Assembly (NCBI GenBank): GCA_029260115.1
Contig: JAJDDW010000031.1
Location: 1 to 38,573, forward strand
Source: Phycisphaerae bacterium
GTDB taxonomy: Bacteria > Planctomycetota > Phycisphaerae > UBA1845
DNA: 38,573 nt
Direction of reading: 5' to 3'
Shown: positions 1 through 8,670 of the stretch, one piece after another
Position numbering within the stretch: position 1 is the first letter of the stretch
Layout: the number at the start of each line of letters is the position of its first letter
Notes under the pieces: model-generated
Told to the model about the DNA's origin: nothing
The model's database searches: none
Seen by the model: the letters and a program-made list of their open reading frames with translations, nothing else
Translations under genes and position numbers: made by a program

Positions 1-640
1 CGCATGCGATTGGTGGTGATGACAGTATGGAGGCATTTGACTGGCCTACGGTTTTTGTCAAATCTAAAATGCCGATGGTGTTGACTGCGGATAATCCTGC
101 GGCAAAGAGTCCAATGGGTTCTGTCATGTTCGCAAAAATGACGGCATCACCGACGCCACCGATAGGGAATTGCTCTCCGCGTGTGACTGAATCTAGTCCG
201 AGTACTGCGGTGTTCGCCCCGGCGACTAAGCTTACCTCTGCGCCGCTATCCAAAATGCCGACCGAAAAGTTTTCATTGGCTGGACTGTTTAGTGGTGAGC
301 CGATATATGTACTTTCAAGTTTGTGCTCTCCGGATAAAATGTCGACGGGCTGCCCTTCGTCGGATGTTGCGATGGCGACGAGTGGCGAAAAACCGGCAAG
401 TCTAGGGCGTGGAAATGGCGTCGGCGCTACGGTGCGGAAGTACGTGATATCGTCAGGCCGAGGGGGTGTTTGTATATTGGTAATCGTTCCCGCTTTACCT
501 GCTTGGATAGATGTCTGTCCAGTCGCGAGCGTCCGGTTAGATTGTTGAATATTTTTCGGGGGAGCGCCGGAGGCGTCTTTGTCTTCAGTCCCAACGATCA
601 TGAATATAGTTATTGTCAATAATATTAATCTCTTGCTCAT
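1..640 (-). CDS. secreted retropepsin-like aspartic protease domain protein (C-terminus off the window)
   Basis: The minus-strand frame is open from an ATG at 640 to the window edge, giving about 213 residues with no stop, so the gene is truncated by the window. The N-terminus is a short signal peptide (MSKRLILLTITIFMIVG, then charged residues). A motif ILDSGAEVSLV lies around residues 129-139, with Asp131-Ser132-Gly133. It is followed about 20 residues later by FPIGGVGD and then IFANMTEPIGL. The D-[ST]-G motif, the following hydrophobic strand and the glycine-rich flap-like segment resemble retropepsin-like (clan AA) aspartic proteases, which planctomycetes often export. Whether it is active cannot be judged, because dimerisation and the C-terminus are not visible. 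The signal peptide and open frame are seen; the protease family is inferred from motifs. The ribosome binding site is weak (GGGGC). The plus-strand frame over the same region is a shadow. Confidence 0.6.
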   Translation of the reverse strand, partial: MSKRLILLTITIFMIVGTEDKDASGAPPKNIQQSNRTLATGQTSIQAGKAGTITNIQTPPRPDDITYFRTVAPTPFPRPRLAGFSPLVAIATSDEGQPVDILSGEHKLESTYIGSPLNSPANENFSVGILDSGAEVSLVAGANTAVLGLDSVTRGEQFPIGGVGDAVIFANMTEPIGLFAAGLSAVNTIGILDLTKTVGQSNASILSSPPIAC

Positions 641-1002
641 TTTAGTTATGCCCCGTCAACACGGCCCCTGAAAATTATCGCACTTCCCACCAACGCACAG
701 ACACGGCTGCTACTTATCATTGACCGATATGGAGTGGGATATCAAGCACCAATCCATGATTTCCCCCACGTTGGCTTCTGATGAGGCTTTTTTTATTCGA
801 TACGTTGCACAACCGAGAGAAAAGTCTAAGCCGAAGGGCCTTTGAGGGTAGCGAAAAGCTTGCTGCCTTTAGCAAGCATTTCTTCGGAAATGGTAGTCCT
901 CGGCAATCTTTTGTAAGAATCGGTAAGAAGCCGAGGGATAGGGGGATAAGCGCGCATATCTAGGTGTTGACGCGTTAATATGTAGTTATGGGAGGCAGTC
1001 AG
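641..1002. other. intergenic region, divergent upstream regions
   Basis: This stretch separates the minus-strand secreted protein from the plus-strand sigma factor, so it should hold both promoters. I could not assign a convincing -35/-10 pair on either strand. Short open frames here (around 781-963) have no ribosome binding site and no recognisable protein character. Confidence 0.5.
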
Positions 1003-1596
1003 GTGCAAGTAGCTGATATTGCAAATATCGTCATGCCAGAGGCGGCTCACGAAACCGTGATCGAACGCAAGGAGTTTTTGCGGCGCATATTTTCGCGCAC
1101 TGCGGATGGTCTCTATCGATATATTCTCGTTCGTGTGGGTGGTAATCGCCACGTGGCAGATGATCTGCTGCAGCAGTCGTGTTGTATTGCAGCTGGTCAT
1201 CATCGCGTGCCCATTGACGAGGCAGCTTGTGAAGCTTGGCTTAGGGGCGTGGCTAAGAATTTGATTAAGCAGCAATGGCGTTATCGTCAACGGCGCAGCC
1301 GCTGGCTGAATGTTGACGACCTTCCACAGGGTGCGAAGTTGGCTGAGTCTTTAGAGATGCAGCCTCTTCCTGCGGACTGCCTCACAGACGATGCGGTGAG
1401 GCATGAGATGATGTTAGCCATTACGGCGTTACCGCAGACAGATCAACAGTTGGTGTTTAATTTTTACTTCGATGGCCGGTTGCAACAAGACTTAGCCGAC
1501 GAGCTTGGCGTAACAGCTAAGGCGGTCGAAGCTCGGTTGTATCGAATTCGAAATCGACTTCGGGCTTTACTCGAACATTCAGAAAAGGAAATGTGA
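1003..1596 (+). CDS. ECF-type RNA polymerase sigma factor
   Basis: A sigma-70 family factor of the extracytoplasmic-function size class, about 197 residues. Region 2 is recognisable as RIFSRTADGLYRYILVRV followed by the NRHVADDLLQQ segment, and region 4 as LPQTDQQLVFNFYF and LADELGVTAKAVEARLYRIR, a helix-turn-helix that would bind the -35 element. It would direct RNA polymerase to a small regulon. The open frame begins at an ATG at 988, but a strong GGGAGG at 990-995 sits seven bases before an in-frame GTG at 1003, so I prefer the GTG. The stop is four bases before the ATG of the next gene, so the two are cotranscribed; the partner is a likely anti-sigma factor. The family is clear; the target genes are unknown, though the collagen-like genes just downstream are plausible. 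Confidence 0.85.
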   Translation: MQVADIANIVMPEAAHETVIERKEFLRRIFSRTADGLYRYILVRVGGNRHVADDLLQQSCCIAAGHHRVPIDEAACEAWLRGVAKNLIKQQWRYRQRRSRWLNVDDLPQGAKLAESLEMQPLPADCLTDDAVRHEMMLAITALPQTDQQLVFNFYFDGRLQQDLADELGVTAKAVEARLYRIRNRLRALLEHSEKEM

Positions 1597-1599
1597 CCT

Positions 1600-2712
1600 A
1601 TGAATTCACAATATAACGATCGACAATTTGATGAGAATTTGAAAGCTGTAGGGCAACACACGTCGGTTCCGGCTGGTGTGTCTGCCGATGTTTACGAACA
1701 ATGTTTAGCTACTTTGTCTGATGGAGGACCCTCTATGAAACTGCGACGTCGCAAATCCGGTATATTTTCTGCACTAAGTATGGCTGCTTGTTTGGCGCTG
1801 GTATTCGGTATGTTTTTCCCCTGGGGCAATGGTCGTAGCGCCCGGGCTGCCGTTATCTTAGCCAAGCTGAATGAACAGATTCAGGGCAGTCGTATGATAA
1901 GTATGACGCTGGACAACCTTGTTGTAGAAGAAGCGTCTATTAATGGTAGTATCCACTTATCTGATCTGGGGCTAGCAGGTGATGTGAAAGTTTCAGTGAA
2001 TGACGATGAAGGTCAGGTGAATGTAGATGTTGCATTTGGATTGTCAGAGGAGCACGGTTGGGTGTTGATCCGTAATCTGGAGATTCCCGATAAGGATGCA
2101 CAAGCACTACTGAGCTTGTTTTTGGTTCCTGGGACTGAGACGTTGATCCTGCTTCCTGAAGATGCGCTAATGGGTGAGAACTTTGGGGTAGAGTTAGATG
2201 AGGTGTTGGTTAAAGTTTCTTCAGGTAAGGTAGCAGGCCTATTGTCTGCCATTATTGGATCCCATGTTAAGGTTGGTGCGACGATCACAGATCAAGCTGA
2301 TGGCACAGTTCTATTGCAATTGCCATTCGACGATGAAGAAGCGATTCAGGCTTTACTAGAAGTAGTCATAGAATCTGGTGTAGCTGGAGAAATGATGTTA
2401 GGTACGCCGATCGGTCCTGATAAGCTAAATGAAATCAAGGCTGAGATTCGTGCTGAGATATCTTCCGATGACGATGTGAAGGCGCTCATTGGCAGCGAGT
2501 TAAGCGTTGTGTATGACCCTAACACGGAAACCGTGAATTCGTTTAGCCTGGACAATATTGGGGCTGGTCATGGCCGGGTTTCGATTTCGATTGGTAGTGG
2601 TTTGCCAGACCCTACGATGTTGGATGCCGCTAGCGTGACTACTCCTTCCACTCGGACATTTGACCTTGATGCGTTGCAGTCGATGTTCGGAAATATGAAA
2701 TTCGACCATTAA
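1600..2712 (+). CDS. putative membrane-anchored anti-sigma factor with a large extracytoplasmic domain
   Basis: A 370-residue protein. About 50 N-terminal cytoplasmic residues end in a basic stretch (KLRRRKSG), then comes one transmembrane helix at about 54-74 and an extracytoplasmic remainder rich in Asp, Glu, Val and Leu. The outer part contains repeated acidic beta-like stretches (VKVSVNDDEGQVNVDVAFG) and no motif I recognise. The start lies three bases after the sigma factor stop, and the single-pass topology with a short cytoplasmic N-terminus is typical of anti-sigma factors that hold an ECF sigma at the membrane. I see no zinc-binding HxxxCxxC motif of the ZAS class, so the anti-sigma role rests on context and topology. 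The outer domain may be the sensor. It is followed by an inverted repeat and an intrinsic terminator, so the operon has two genes. Confidence 0.6.
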   Translation: MNSQYNDRQFDENLKAVGQHTSVPAGVSADVYEQCLATLSDGGPSMKLRRRKSGIFSALSMAACLALVFGMFFPWGNGRSARAAVILAKLNEQIQGSRMISMTLDNLVVEEASINGSIHLSDLGLAGDVKVSVNDDEGQVNVDVAFGLSEEHGWVLIRNLEIPDKDAQALLSLFLVPGTETLILLPEDALMGENFGVELDEVLVKVSSGKVAGLLSAIIGSHVKVGATITDQADGTVLLQLPFDDEEAIQALLEVVIESGVAGEMMLGTPIGPDKLNEIKAEIRAEISSDDDVKALIGSELSVVYDPNTETVNSFSLDNIGAGHGRVSISIGSGLPDPTMLDAASVTTPSTRTFDLDALQSMFGNMKFDH

Positions 2713-2715
2713 GGC

Positions 2716-2767
2716 AATATCGGTCGTTGGATAGTTAGTGAGGCATGACAGAAGAACGACCGATATT
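2716..2767. repeat. perfect 13-bp inverted repeat downstream of the sigma/anti-sigma operon
   Basis: AATATCGGTCGTT at 2716-2728 is repeated as its exact reverse complement at 2755-2767, with 26 bases between. The 3' arm is followed by AAAG rather than a T-run, so it is not a classic terminator. It may be a transcript-stabilising or attenuating hairpin, or a spaced binding site. Confidence 0.6.
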
Positions 2768-2796
2768 AAAGTATCTATGTTAAGTAGTTAGTGACA

Positions 2797-2825
2797 GGGC
2801 GGGGCATTATGCCTCGCCCCTTTTT
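2797..2825 (+). terminator. intrinsic terminator of the sigma/anti-sigma operon
   Basis: GGGCGGGGC at 2798-2806 pairs with GCCTCGCCC at 2811-2819 (one G-U pair) around the loop ATTAT, followed by CTTTTT. The strong GC stem and U-tract fit Rho-independent termination about 90 bases after the stop of the upstream gene. Confidence 0.85.
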
Positions 2826-2896
2826 CATTACCGGACGCATTTTTTGCACATCTCATTTTTGGTAATCAAAACAATTCTTTTTCTCATGCATTTTTG

Positions 2897-2925
2897 TTGA
2901 CCCAAATCACGCAGGTAGATAGACT
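2897..2925 (+). promoter_or_regulatory. possible sigma-70-like promoter; remaining intergenic region 2826-3279 otherwise featureless
   Basis: TTGACC at 2897-2902 and TAGACT at 2920-2925 are 17 bases apart on the plus strand, upstream of the collagen-like genes. The match is 5/6 and 4/6 to the consensus. Just downstream, CTAGGAACTTGTTCTAG (2924-2940) is an imperfect palindrome that could be an operator. The leader to the first gene would be about 350 bases long, which weakens the case. A 62-codon open frame at 3008-3196 looks random. Confidence 0.3.
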
Positions 2926-3279
2926 AGGAACTTGTTCTAGGGAGGGACGACTGAGTATTGGTTTTGTAGGCAATTGCGCATGCCGCGGGTAGTCATCACT
3001 ACGCGTTGTGGCGACTATAAAAGCTGCAAGACAGCAGTCGAATAATGCCAGATGCGGCCGAGCACACTTCAAGGGTTCGATCTGGCAAAACACATCGCAT
3101 GGATGCGTGGACTACGTCGTTTTGATGTGGCGCCGAGTGGATAAACTCCGGACGCTTGCGATTTTTGTATCGAATAAGATCAAACGGTCCCGCTAGATTC
3201 AATGGCTGAAAAAATAATAACATCGCGCACATGTTGTGGCATGCGTGCAGATTAGTGTTTCGATGGAAGCGAGGATGAT

Positions 3280-5094
3280 ATGAATCAACGACGAAGCGTA
3301 ATCGGTGTCGTGTGTACGTTGGCATTGGCTATTTCTCTCTGCACGTTTAAGACAGGGTGTGGTGGTGGCCTTTTTGGATTGCAGGATTATCAGCGTGACT
3401 TGTTGTTCGGCGGTGCGGCCTGGGCGCTGCTACTAAATCAGCCTGCTCCTGCTGATGGTGGTGCGGGTGCGCCTGTGCCTGGTCCTGCTGGTGAGCAAGG
3501 TATTCCTGGCGAAGATGGCGTTTCTGGGGCTGTAGGTCCAGCCGGTCCGCAAGGCCCGCAGGGGCCAACTGGTCCGGAGGGTCCAGCTGGGGCTGCCGGT
3601 ACGACCGGTCCTACTGGTAGCAATGGGGCGACAGGTCCAGCCGGTCCGCGGGGCGGAGATGGCCAAACGCTCTTCGATATATTCATCGATGAATTCTTCA
3701 CGACCGCGCAAAATAATCCTGGTAATTTGCAGGTTGATTTGGTGAATATTCAGGAGCCTACATTGGGCGGAAATGCCAATGGGCAGAATCTTGATGATAG
3801 CGTCGTTGCGTATCGTATGGCTATTCCTCAAGGATATAAGGGAATCAACGATGTTACCATGCGATTGTTTTTGAATAGTACGGGGCCTATATATGCAGGT
3901 TGTACTATCATTTCTGCTCGTGCTGTTCGCTTGCGAGAAGGTGAAGGAATCACGACGTATGGCCAGCCTATCTTGTTAGCTCTTGATAATGACAACGTAT
4001 TACCAGCTTCCAAATTGATAGAGGAAGTGCTAGGCCCCATTTCGAGTCGTTTGGTCGTGGTGGATATTCCTATCAACTCGCCAGCAGGGTTTGACGACGT
4101 GCCCGCGCTCTCCGCCAAAGACTTGATGGCTTTCGAATTGCAAACCGAATATGTTGACGGTAGTTTTTTTCACATTCTTGGTGTTGAATTTTTCGAGAGC
4201 GAATCTGCGGCTGTGCTTTCCGGGGCCATGTTGGCTCCCCCTTGCGATGATGGGGATGGCGGTGTGGTGACGCTGTGTCCGATTGGAGATTGCAATAACA
4301 ATGGCCAGGACGATGCGTGCGATTTTTACAATGGTGACAGTTCTGATTGCAATGAAAATCGAATTCCGGACGATTGCGAAACGCTTGGCACGGTTTGCCC
4401 AAGTATCGACATGGTCTTTTTGCTCGATACGTCCGGTTCGATGGTTGATGAAATTGATTCCTTGTGTGCTACGATTGATACGATTGTTACCGATTTAGCC
4501 GGTCAAGGCGTTGTTCTTAATGCCGAAATCTTGGCCATTGATTTTGTAGATCACTTCCCGTCCGACACGAACAATCCTGCGGATGACGATGAATTTTTTG
4601 ATTGGTCTTGTCTGGTTGCTGGCGATACGGTGAGTAACCAAAGTTGGACGGATGGCAGCGGGTCAGGGCTGGATACCGATGGTTGCCTAGGCAATCTTGA
4701 TGGCGATAACGATAGCGAGCGTGATGAAAACTGGGGACCAGCGTCTGCCATTGTGGCTGGCCAATATCCTTGGGGGGTGGATTCAGTAAGACTTATTATA
4801 CCCATTAGTGATGAAGGTCCATGTCTTGGTGATGATGGGTGTGACGCTGATGATGATAGTGCGATTGCGAACGCTATTGCACAAGCTTTGGCACAATCGC
4901 CGCCGGTGGTGGTTTCGCCGATTGTTGGCGATTTCCCAGATACTTGCGTAATTGCCCAAGCTCAAGCCTTGGCAAATGGAACCGGTGGTGTGGCTGTGGT
5001 CGCTGACGGAGCTAATCGTGTTACTGAGTTAGCCAACGCGATCAATGAAATTATTAATGCGCGTTGCAATCCGTGTGCTGGAATCGACGAATAA
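3280..5094 (+). CDS. collagen-like lipoprotein with TSP3-like repeats and a von Willebrand A domain (paralogue 1)
   Basis: A 604-residue exported protein. It has a signal peptide with a probable lipidated Cys27 (FKTGC, a loose lipobox), then a segment shared by all three paralogues ([17 protein letters not shown], then LLNQP). Next come 21 uninterrupted Gly-X-Y triplets at about residues 68-130, a globular domain starting [14 protein letters not shown]-x-DD-x-C calcium-binding-like repeats at about 336-366, and a vWA domain from about 376 with the MIDAS motif DTSGSM. The C-terminus is NPCAGIDE with no sorting signal. Collagen triplets form trimeric rods; vWA MIDAS domains bind ligands through a metal ion. 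Together they suggest a surface stalk carrying an adhesive head, which is inference. It has a GAGGA ribosome binding site and is the first of three tandem genes in the same orientation. Minus-strand open frames across the collagen part are shadows of its GC-rich repeats. Confidence 0.85.
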   Translation: MNQRRSVIGVVCTLALAISLCTFKTGCGGGLFGLQDYQRDLLFGGAAWALLLNQPAPADGGAGAPVPGPAGEQGIPGEDGVSGAVGPAGPQGPQGPTGPEGPAGAAGTTGPTGSNGATGPAGPRGGDGQTLFDIFIDEFFTTAQNNPGNLQVDLVNIQEPTLGGNANGQNLDDSVVAYRMAIPQGYKGINDVTMRLFLNSTGPIYAGCTIISARAVRLREGEGITTYGQPILLALDNDNVLPASKLIEEVLGPISSRLVVVDIPINSPAGFDDVPALSAKDLMAFELQTEYVDGSFFHILGVEFFESESAAVLSGAMLAPPCDDGDGGVVTLCPIGDCNNNGQDDACDFYNGDSSDCNENRIPDDCETLGTVCPSIDMVFLLDTSGSMVDEIDSLCATIDTIVTDLAGQGVVLNAEILAIDFVDHFPSDTNNPADDDEFFDWSCLVAGDTVSNQSWTDGSGSGLDTDGCLGNLDGDNDSERDENWGPASAIVAGQYPWGVDSVRLIIPISDEGPCLGDDGCDADDDSAIANAIAQALAQSPPVVVSPIVGDFPDTCVIAQAQALANGTGGVAVVADGANRVTELANAINEIINARCNPCAGIDE

Positions 5095-5191
5095 TGCTCG
5101 TTGTGCGTTAAGCAGCGCGTTAGTCATGTTACTGCTGATAATGAAATAAACGATAGGAAGTCAATCGAAAAGACTCCGGAGTGAATAGCTG

Positions 5192-6181
5192 ATGAAATCG
5201 AAACGAATAATTGCAAAATCGACGGCAGCTTTAGGGCTGTGCATGGGGATCGCCTTCAGCACATCTTGTGGTGGCGTACTGTTAGGACTGGAAGATTTCC
5301 AGCGTGATCTGTTAATAGGCGGGCTGTTGGGCGGTGTGTTGCTTAACCAGCCTCCCGCAACAGAGGTCGCGGCTGGTAATCCTATTCCTGGCGTAGCTGG
5401 TGAGCAGGGCGTTCCCGGTGCGGACGGGGCTGATGGCGCTCAAGGTCCAGCTGGTCCGGCGGGTGAGGAAGGCGAAGAAGGCCCTCAAGGAGAAGTAGGG
5501 CCTTCTGGTCCGGCGGGGCCAAATGGTTCATCAGGCAGTGCTGGTCCACAAGGTCCGGATGGGGTAAACGGTTCGGAGTTCTTTAGTGTCTTTATAGACG
5601 ACTTCTTTACCACGCCGCAAGGTGAATTAGGTGCGCTGCCGGTTCAAATTGTAAGTATTACTGAGCCCGTGTTGGGAGATTTTGAAGGTGATGGGATAGC
5701 TTACCGCGTCGCAATTCCTAACGTGTACCATACGGGTAATGATGTCACCATGCGGATGACGTTTTTGCGGGAAAATTTCCCCGATGCTGATTGCTTCATC
5801 TTTTCGGTTACATCAGCACGATTGCGTGCCGGCGAATCGATGACTGGCTATGGCGATCCATTGTTGTTGTCCATTACGAACTTCTTTGGCATCGACGCTA
5901 TTGGTGGTCAAGCAGGTAGTGCTGGGCTGGGAGGCGATCCGAATGAACTGATTGTCATCGATCTGCCCATCAACGTCGCGCCTATGCTTGTGGATGACAC
6001 GCCATTGGCAGTTAGTGACGTATTGGCCTTTGAGCTTTCGACGGTATACGAAGACTATGCCCCTTACCAGATTTTAGGTGTAGAGTTTTTCGAGTCTAAT
6101 AATGCTGCGTTGTCTGGCGCAGAAATAGTTGATGAGGCTTGCTGCAATAGCGGCGGGCAACCGTGCCAGGGGCTAGATTGA
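5192..6181 (+). CDS. collagen-like lipoprotein, minimal form (paralogue 2)
   Basis: A 329-residue paralogue of its neighbours. It has a signal peptide with candidate lipid-modified Cys26 (FSTSC), the shared segment [15 protein letters not shown] and LNQP, exactly 21 Gly-X-Y triplets at about residues 67-129, then the common globular domain ([52 protein letters not shown]). It ends shortly after this domain with [13 protein letters not shown] and has no vWA or TSP3-like module, so it defines the core architecture of the family. It lies 97 bases after the first paralogue and 153 before the third. Function is unknown. A trimeric surface rod anchored in a membrane is a reasonable reading from the triplets and the lipobox-like cysteine. 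Confidence 0.85.
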   Translation: MKSKRIIAKSTAALGLCMGIAFSTSCGGVLLGLEDFQRDLLIGGLLGGVLLNQPPATEVAAGNPIPGVAGEQGVPGADGADGAQGPAGPAGEEGEEGPQGEVGPSGPAGPNGSSGSAGPQGPDGVNGSEFFSVFIDDFFTTPQGELGALPVQIVSITEPVLGDFEGDGIAYRVAIPNVYHTGNDVTMRMTFLRENFPDADCFIFSVTSARLRAGESMTGYGDPLLLSITNFFGIDAIGGQAGSAGLGGDPNELIVIDLPINVAPMLVDDTPLAVSDVLAFELSTVYEDYAPYQILGVEFFESNNAALSGAEIVDEACCNSGGQPCQGLD

Positions 6182-6334
6182 TTGGTGAGTTTTGAGAACT
6201 ATGGTGAACGAAATAAATGAATCTAACAAGCATTTGTCGCTCACGATAATAAGCGAAGGGCAAGCGTTTGATTTAATTATCTAAGATGTAAAACTTCTGG
6301 GTGTAACGCGCCGCGGAGAGGGAGCAGGATCGAA

Positions 6335-7660
6335 ATGAAACGTAAACGTCGAATCTTTGAAAGCGTAATCGCAGCTAGCTTGACCTTTAGCTTATTGATG
6401 AAGGTTGGCTGCAGCGGTGGATTGTTTGGGCTTGAAGACTATCAGCGCGATCTAATCTTTGGTGGCTTAGCTACAGCCTTACTACTTAACCAGCCTGCGG
6501 CTGTTGGTGATGGCGGCGCCGGTAACCCGGTTCCCGGTCCCGGTGGCGAGCAGGGCATCTCCGGCGTAACTGGAGAAGATGGAGCGCAGGGGCCTGCGGG
6601 CGAGCAAGGGCCTCAAGGCGAGGACGGACCGGCAGGGCCGGCAGGTCCGGCGGGGCCTGCAGGTTCAGCGGGGACATCTGGCGGATCGGGTCCACAAGGT
6701 CCAGCCGGGGCTGCGGGACCATCGGTGTTCAGTACTTTCATTGACGATTTCTTTACGTTTAATGGGGCAAATACAGGCGATTTACCAGTAGATGTGGTGA
6801 GTATTTCTGAGCCAGTGCTCGGCGAATCTCTGGTCGCTAGAACGTCAAGTTCACCGATTGCTTATCGGGTTTCAGTTCCGCAAACGTATACGGTAGGACA
6901 GCCAGTCACGATGCGCATGTTCTTCCATCGCACCGGAGAAATATTTGAGGATTGTTTTATCTTTTCGGTAACGGGCGTGCGTCTGCGTCATGGAGAAGGT
7001 GTTATTAATTACGGCGAAACGACTTGGTTATCTATTAATAACGCTGGCAAAATAACGCCAACGCGGCAAGTCGCGGAATCGTTGTTGGGTGGTATTGTCG
7101 GAAGTGGTGAGTTGATCGTCGTCGATTTGCCTATCAATGCCGCGCCAGGGCTTGTAGATGCCGAAGCGTTGGACCGGGCAGATTTACTAGCCTTTGAACT
7201 TGCGACTGCGAAATCTGATGGATCGCTTTATCAGATTTTAGGTGTTGAGTTTTATGCTTCAGATTCACTAGCGTCGTTGGCAGGTGCTTCCATCGTAGGT
7301 CCTTTTAACGGGAAAGAAACACCTACGTGCGACTGTGGCGGTACCGGATTCGATTGTAACAACAATGGTCGTCCTGATGACTGCGATTTGAATGAGGGTA
7401 CAAGCATTGACTGCAACGCAAACGGCTTGCTGGATGAGTGCGAAGACTGTGACGAGAATGGCATTCCAGATGACTGCGATATCAACTGCGATAGTCAAAC
7501 ATGTGTTGCATGTTTTGATATACTGTTCGCCCAGTCGGCTATCGGTTGTGCTGCGGATTGCAATCAAAATGGACTTCCTGATGATTGCGATATCGCGGCG
7601 AATCCAGATCTGGATAGCAATATGAATGGCTTTTTAGATTCGTGTGAGGATCTTGATTAA
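6335..7660 (+). CDS. collagen-like lipoprotein with a C-terminal array of TSP3-like repeats (paralogue 3)
   Basis: A 441-residue third paralogue. It has a signal peptide with Cys26 (MKVGC), GGLFGLEDYQRDLIFGG, 21 Gly-X-Y triplets at about 68-130 (including four GPA in a row), and the shared globular domain from FIDDFFTF to LAFELAT and [11 protein letters not shown]. The C-terminal hundred residues contain about five DCNNNGRPDDC / DCNANGLLDEC / DENGIPDDC / DCNQNGLPDDC units. These resemble calcium-binding thrombospondin type-3 or EF-like repeats common in planctomycete surface proteins. A strong purine-rich ribosome binding site (GGAGAGGGAGCAGG) precedes the ATG. Unlike paralogue 1 there is no vWA domain, so the paralogues differ in what follows the common stalk and domain. 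Confidence 0.85.
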   Translation: MKRKRRIFESVIAASLTFSLLMKVGCSGGLFGLEDYQRDLIFGGLATALLLNQPAAVGDGGAGNPVPGPGGEQGISGVTGEDGAQGPAGEQGPQGEDGPAGPAGPAGPAGSAGTSGGSGPQGPAGAAGPSVFSTFIDDFFTFNGANTGDLPVDVVSISEPVLGESLVARTSSSPIAYRVSVPQTYTVGQPVTMRMFFHRTGEIFEDCFIFSVTGVRLRHGEGVINYGETTWLSINNAGKITPTRQVAESLLGGIVGSGELIVVDLPINAAPGLVDAEALDRADLLAFELATAKSDGSLYQILGVEFYASDSLASLAGASIVGPFNGKETPTCDCGGTGFDCNNNGRPDDCDLNEGTSIDCNANGLLDECEDCDENGIPDDCDINCDSQTCVACFDILFAQSAIGCAADCNQNGLPDDCDIAANPDLDSNMNGFLDSCEDLD

Positions 7661-7763
7661 TTGAGTGGACGAGATTCGATTGCTGCAAACTAGCTTGGCT
7701 TTATGCGTAGAGAGCTGGCTCATCGATGACATATGGCCTTGGTCCTGAGGCGGGGGTGGGCGT

Positions 7764-8390
7764 TTATACTACGCCTGCCAATCGTTGTAGCTGTTGCCTT
7801 TGTATTGAAAGGTAAATTTTCTTTAAGTACTTTTCGAGAGTGGATGACGACTTGTTGTTTGTGGCTATGTTGGCGCCATAGCGCGTGCGACCTGGAGAAA
7901 TGTTACTTACACTCTGAATGCATAGTGCTCCGCGACTCTCAAAATCTTCGTAAGACAGCTTAATGTCTACTATTTTACCGGTGTCAAATTTGTCGTTAGA
8001 TATAAAAGATAAACCTGTGGCACTTACGTCCAATATTTGGCGATTGGGCTGCCCCGCAACTTCTGCAAATAGATCATCTAATACGGTTGTTACGCGATAG
8101 CACAGGCGGCTTTCGGCTGACATCGGGTCGCTGGTGGTTTCAAACTGAAAGTTAGCTACTCCATCACAGTCCTCAGTTGCTTGCTTGACCAAAGCTGCTT
8201 GCTGAAAAAAGTTGCGTACTTTTTCATAATAAACGAAAATTTCTTGATCGGGTGTTAGCGCGATGCCCGATTCTTCAAGCTTGGCGGTGTATACATTTTC
8301 TGAAAATGATAGCAACTTTGCGGCATGGAGAATTCGCCTATTTGTACCATCCGGGATGCGAACAATGCATCCTGACTCTATTGGGACCAT
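7764..8390 (-). CDS. PilZ domain protein (cyclic di-GMP receptor)
   Basis: About 208 residues. The second half carries the two PilZ signatures: an RxxxR motif (RLCYR) and, about 30 residues later, DVSATG (D-x-S-x-x-G). It also ends with the strand pattern expected for the PilZ barrel. The first half (GCIVRIPDGTNRRILHAAKLL to EIFVYYEKV) looks like the N-terminal domain found in YcgR-like proteins. The motifs needed for cyclic di-GMP binding are intact, so it is probably a cytoplasmic effector of a motility-to-attachment switch; the target is unknown. The frame is open from 8423, but GAGG lies nine bases before the ATG at 8390 and I choose that start. It converges with the collagen-like genes, which could be part of the same attached lifestyle, although nothing links them directly. 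Confidence 0.8.
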   Translation of the reverse strand: MVPIESGCIVRIPDGTNRRILHAAKLLSFSENVYTAKLEESGIALTPDQEIFVYYEKVRNFFQQAALVKQATEDCDGVANFQFETTSDPMSAESRLCYRVTTVLDDLFAEVAGQPNRQILDVSATGLSFISNDKFDTGKIVDIKLSYEDFESRGALCIQSVSNISPGRTRYGANIATNNKSSSTLEKYLKKIYLSIQRQQLQRLAGVV

Positions 8391-8670
8391 AATAATTTTC
8401 CTCATAGATGCTAAACGACACATAGATTAAGGCGATCCGTATGCTGCTCGTCATGTTTATGTATCGAGGCAGATAGAGTTCAAGTTAAGCGACAATAGTT
8501 ATAGTCTTGATTCCTCGTGGCGATAGCTATCTAGTACGTGGGAACTGCGATTACCGGGATAACAAGAAACAGACATGTCCATGGCAATGTGATTATGACG
8601 AATTCTGGCCTAATAATGCCTAGTCCGCTAATATGTTGGCCATGACAATGTTTGTAGAAACACTTGCATT

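Noticed and set aside
27..548. 173-codon plus-strand open frame at the window start
   Set aside because: It is antisense to the minus-strand secreted protein, which has a signal peptide and a DSG motif. The plus-strand product shows no family signal.
3008..3196. Short open frame between the terminator and the first collagen-like gene
   Set aside because: No ribosome binding site and a random-looking product.
3347..3831. Minus-strand Pro/Ala-rich open frames across the collagen region
   Set aside because: They are the reverse reading of Gly-X-Y repeats (GGN-CCN codons) and have no ribosome binding site.
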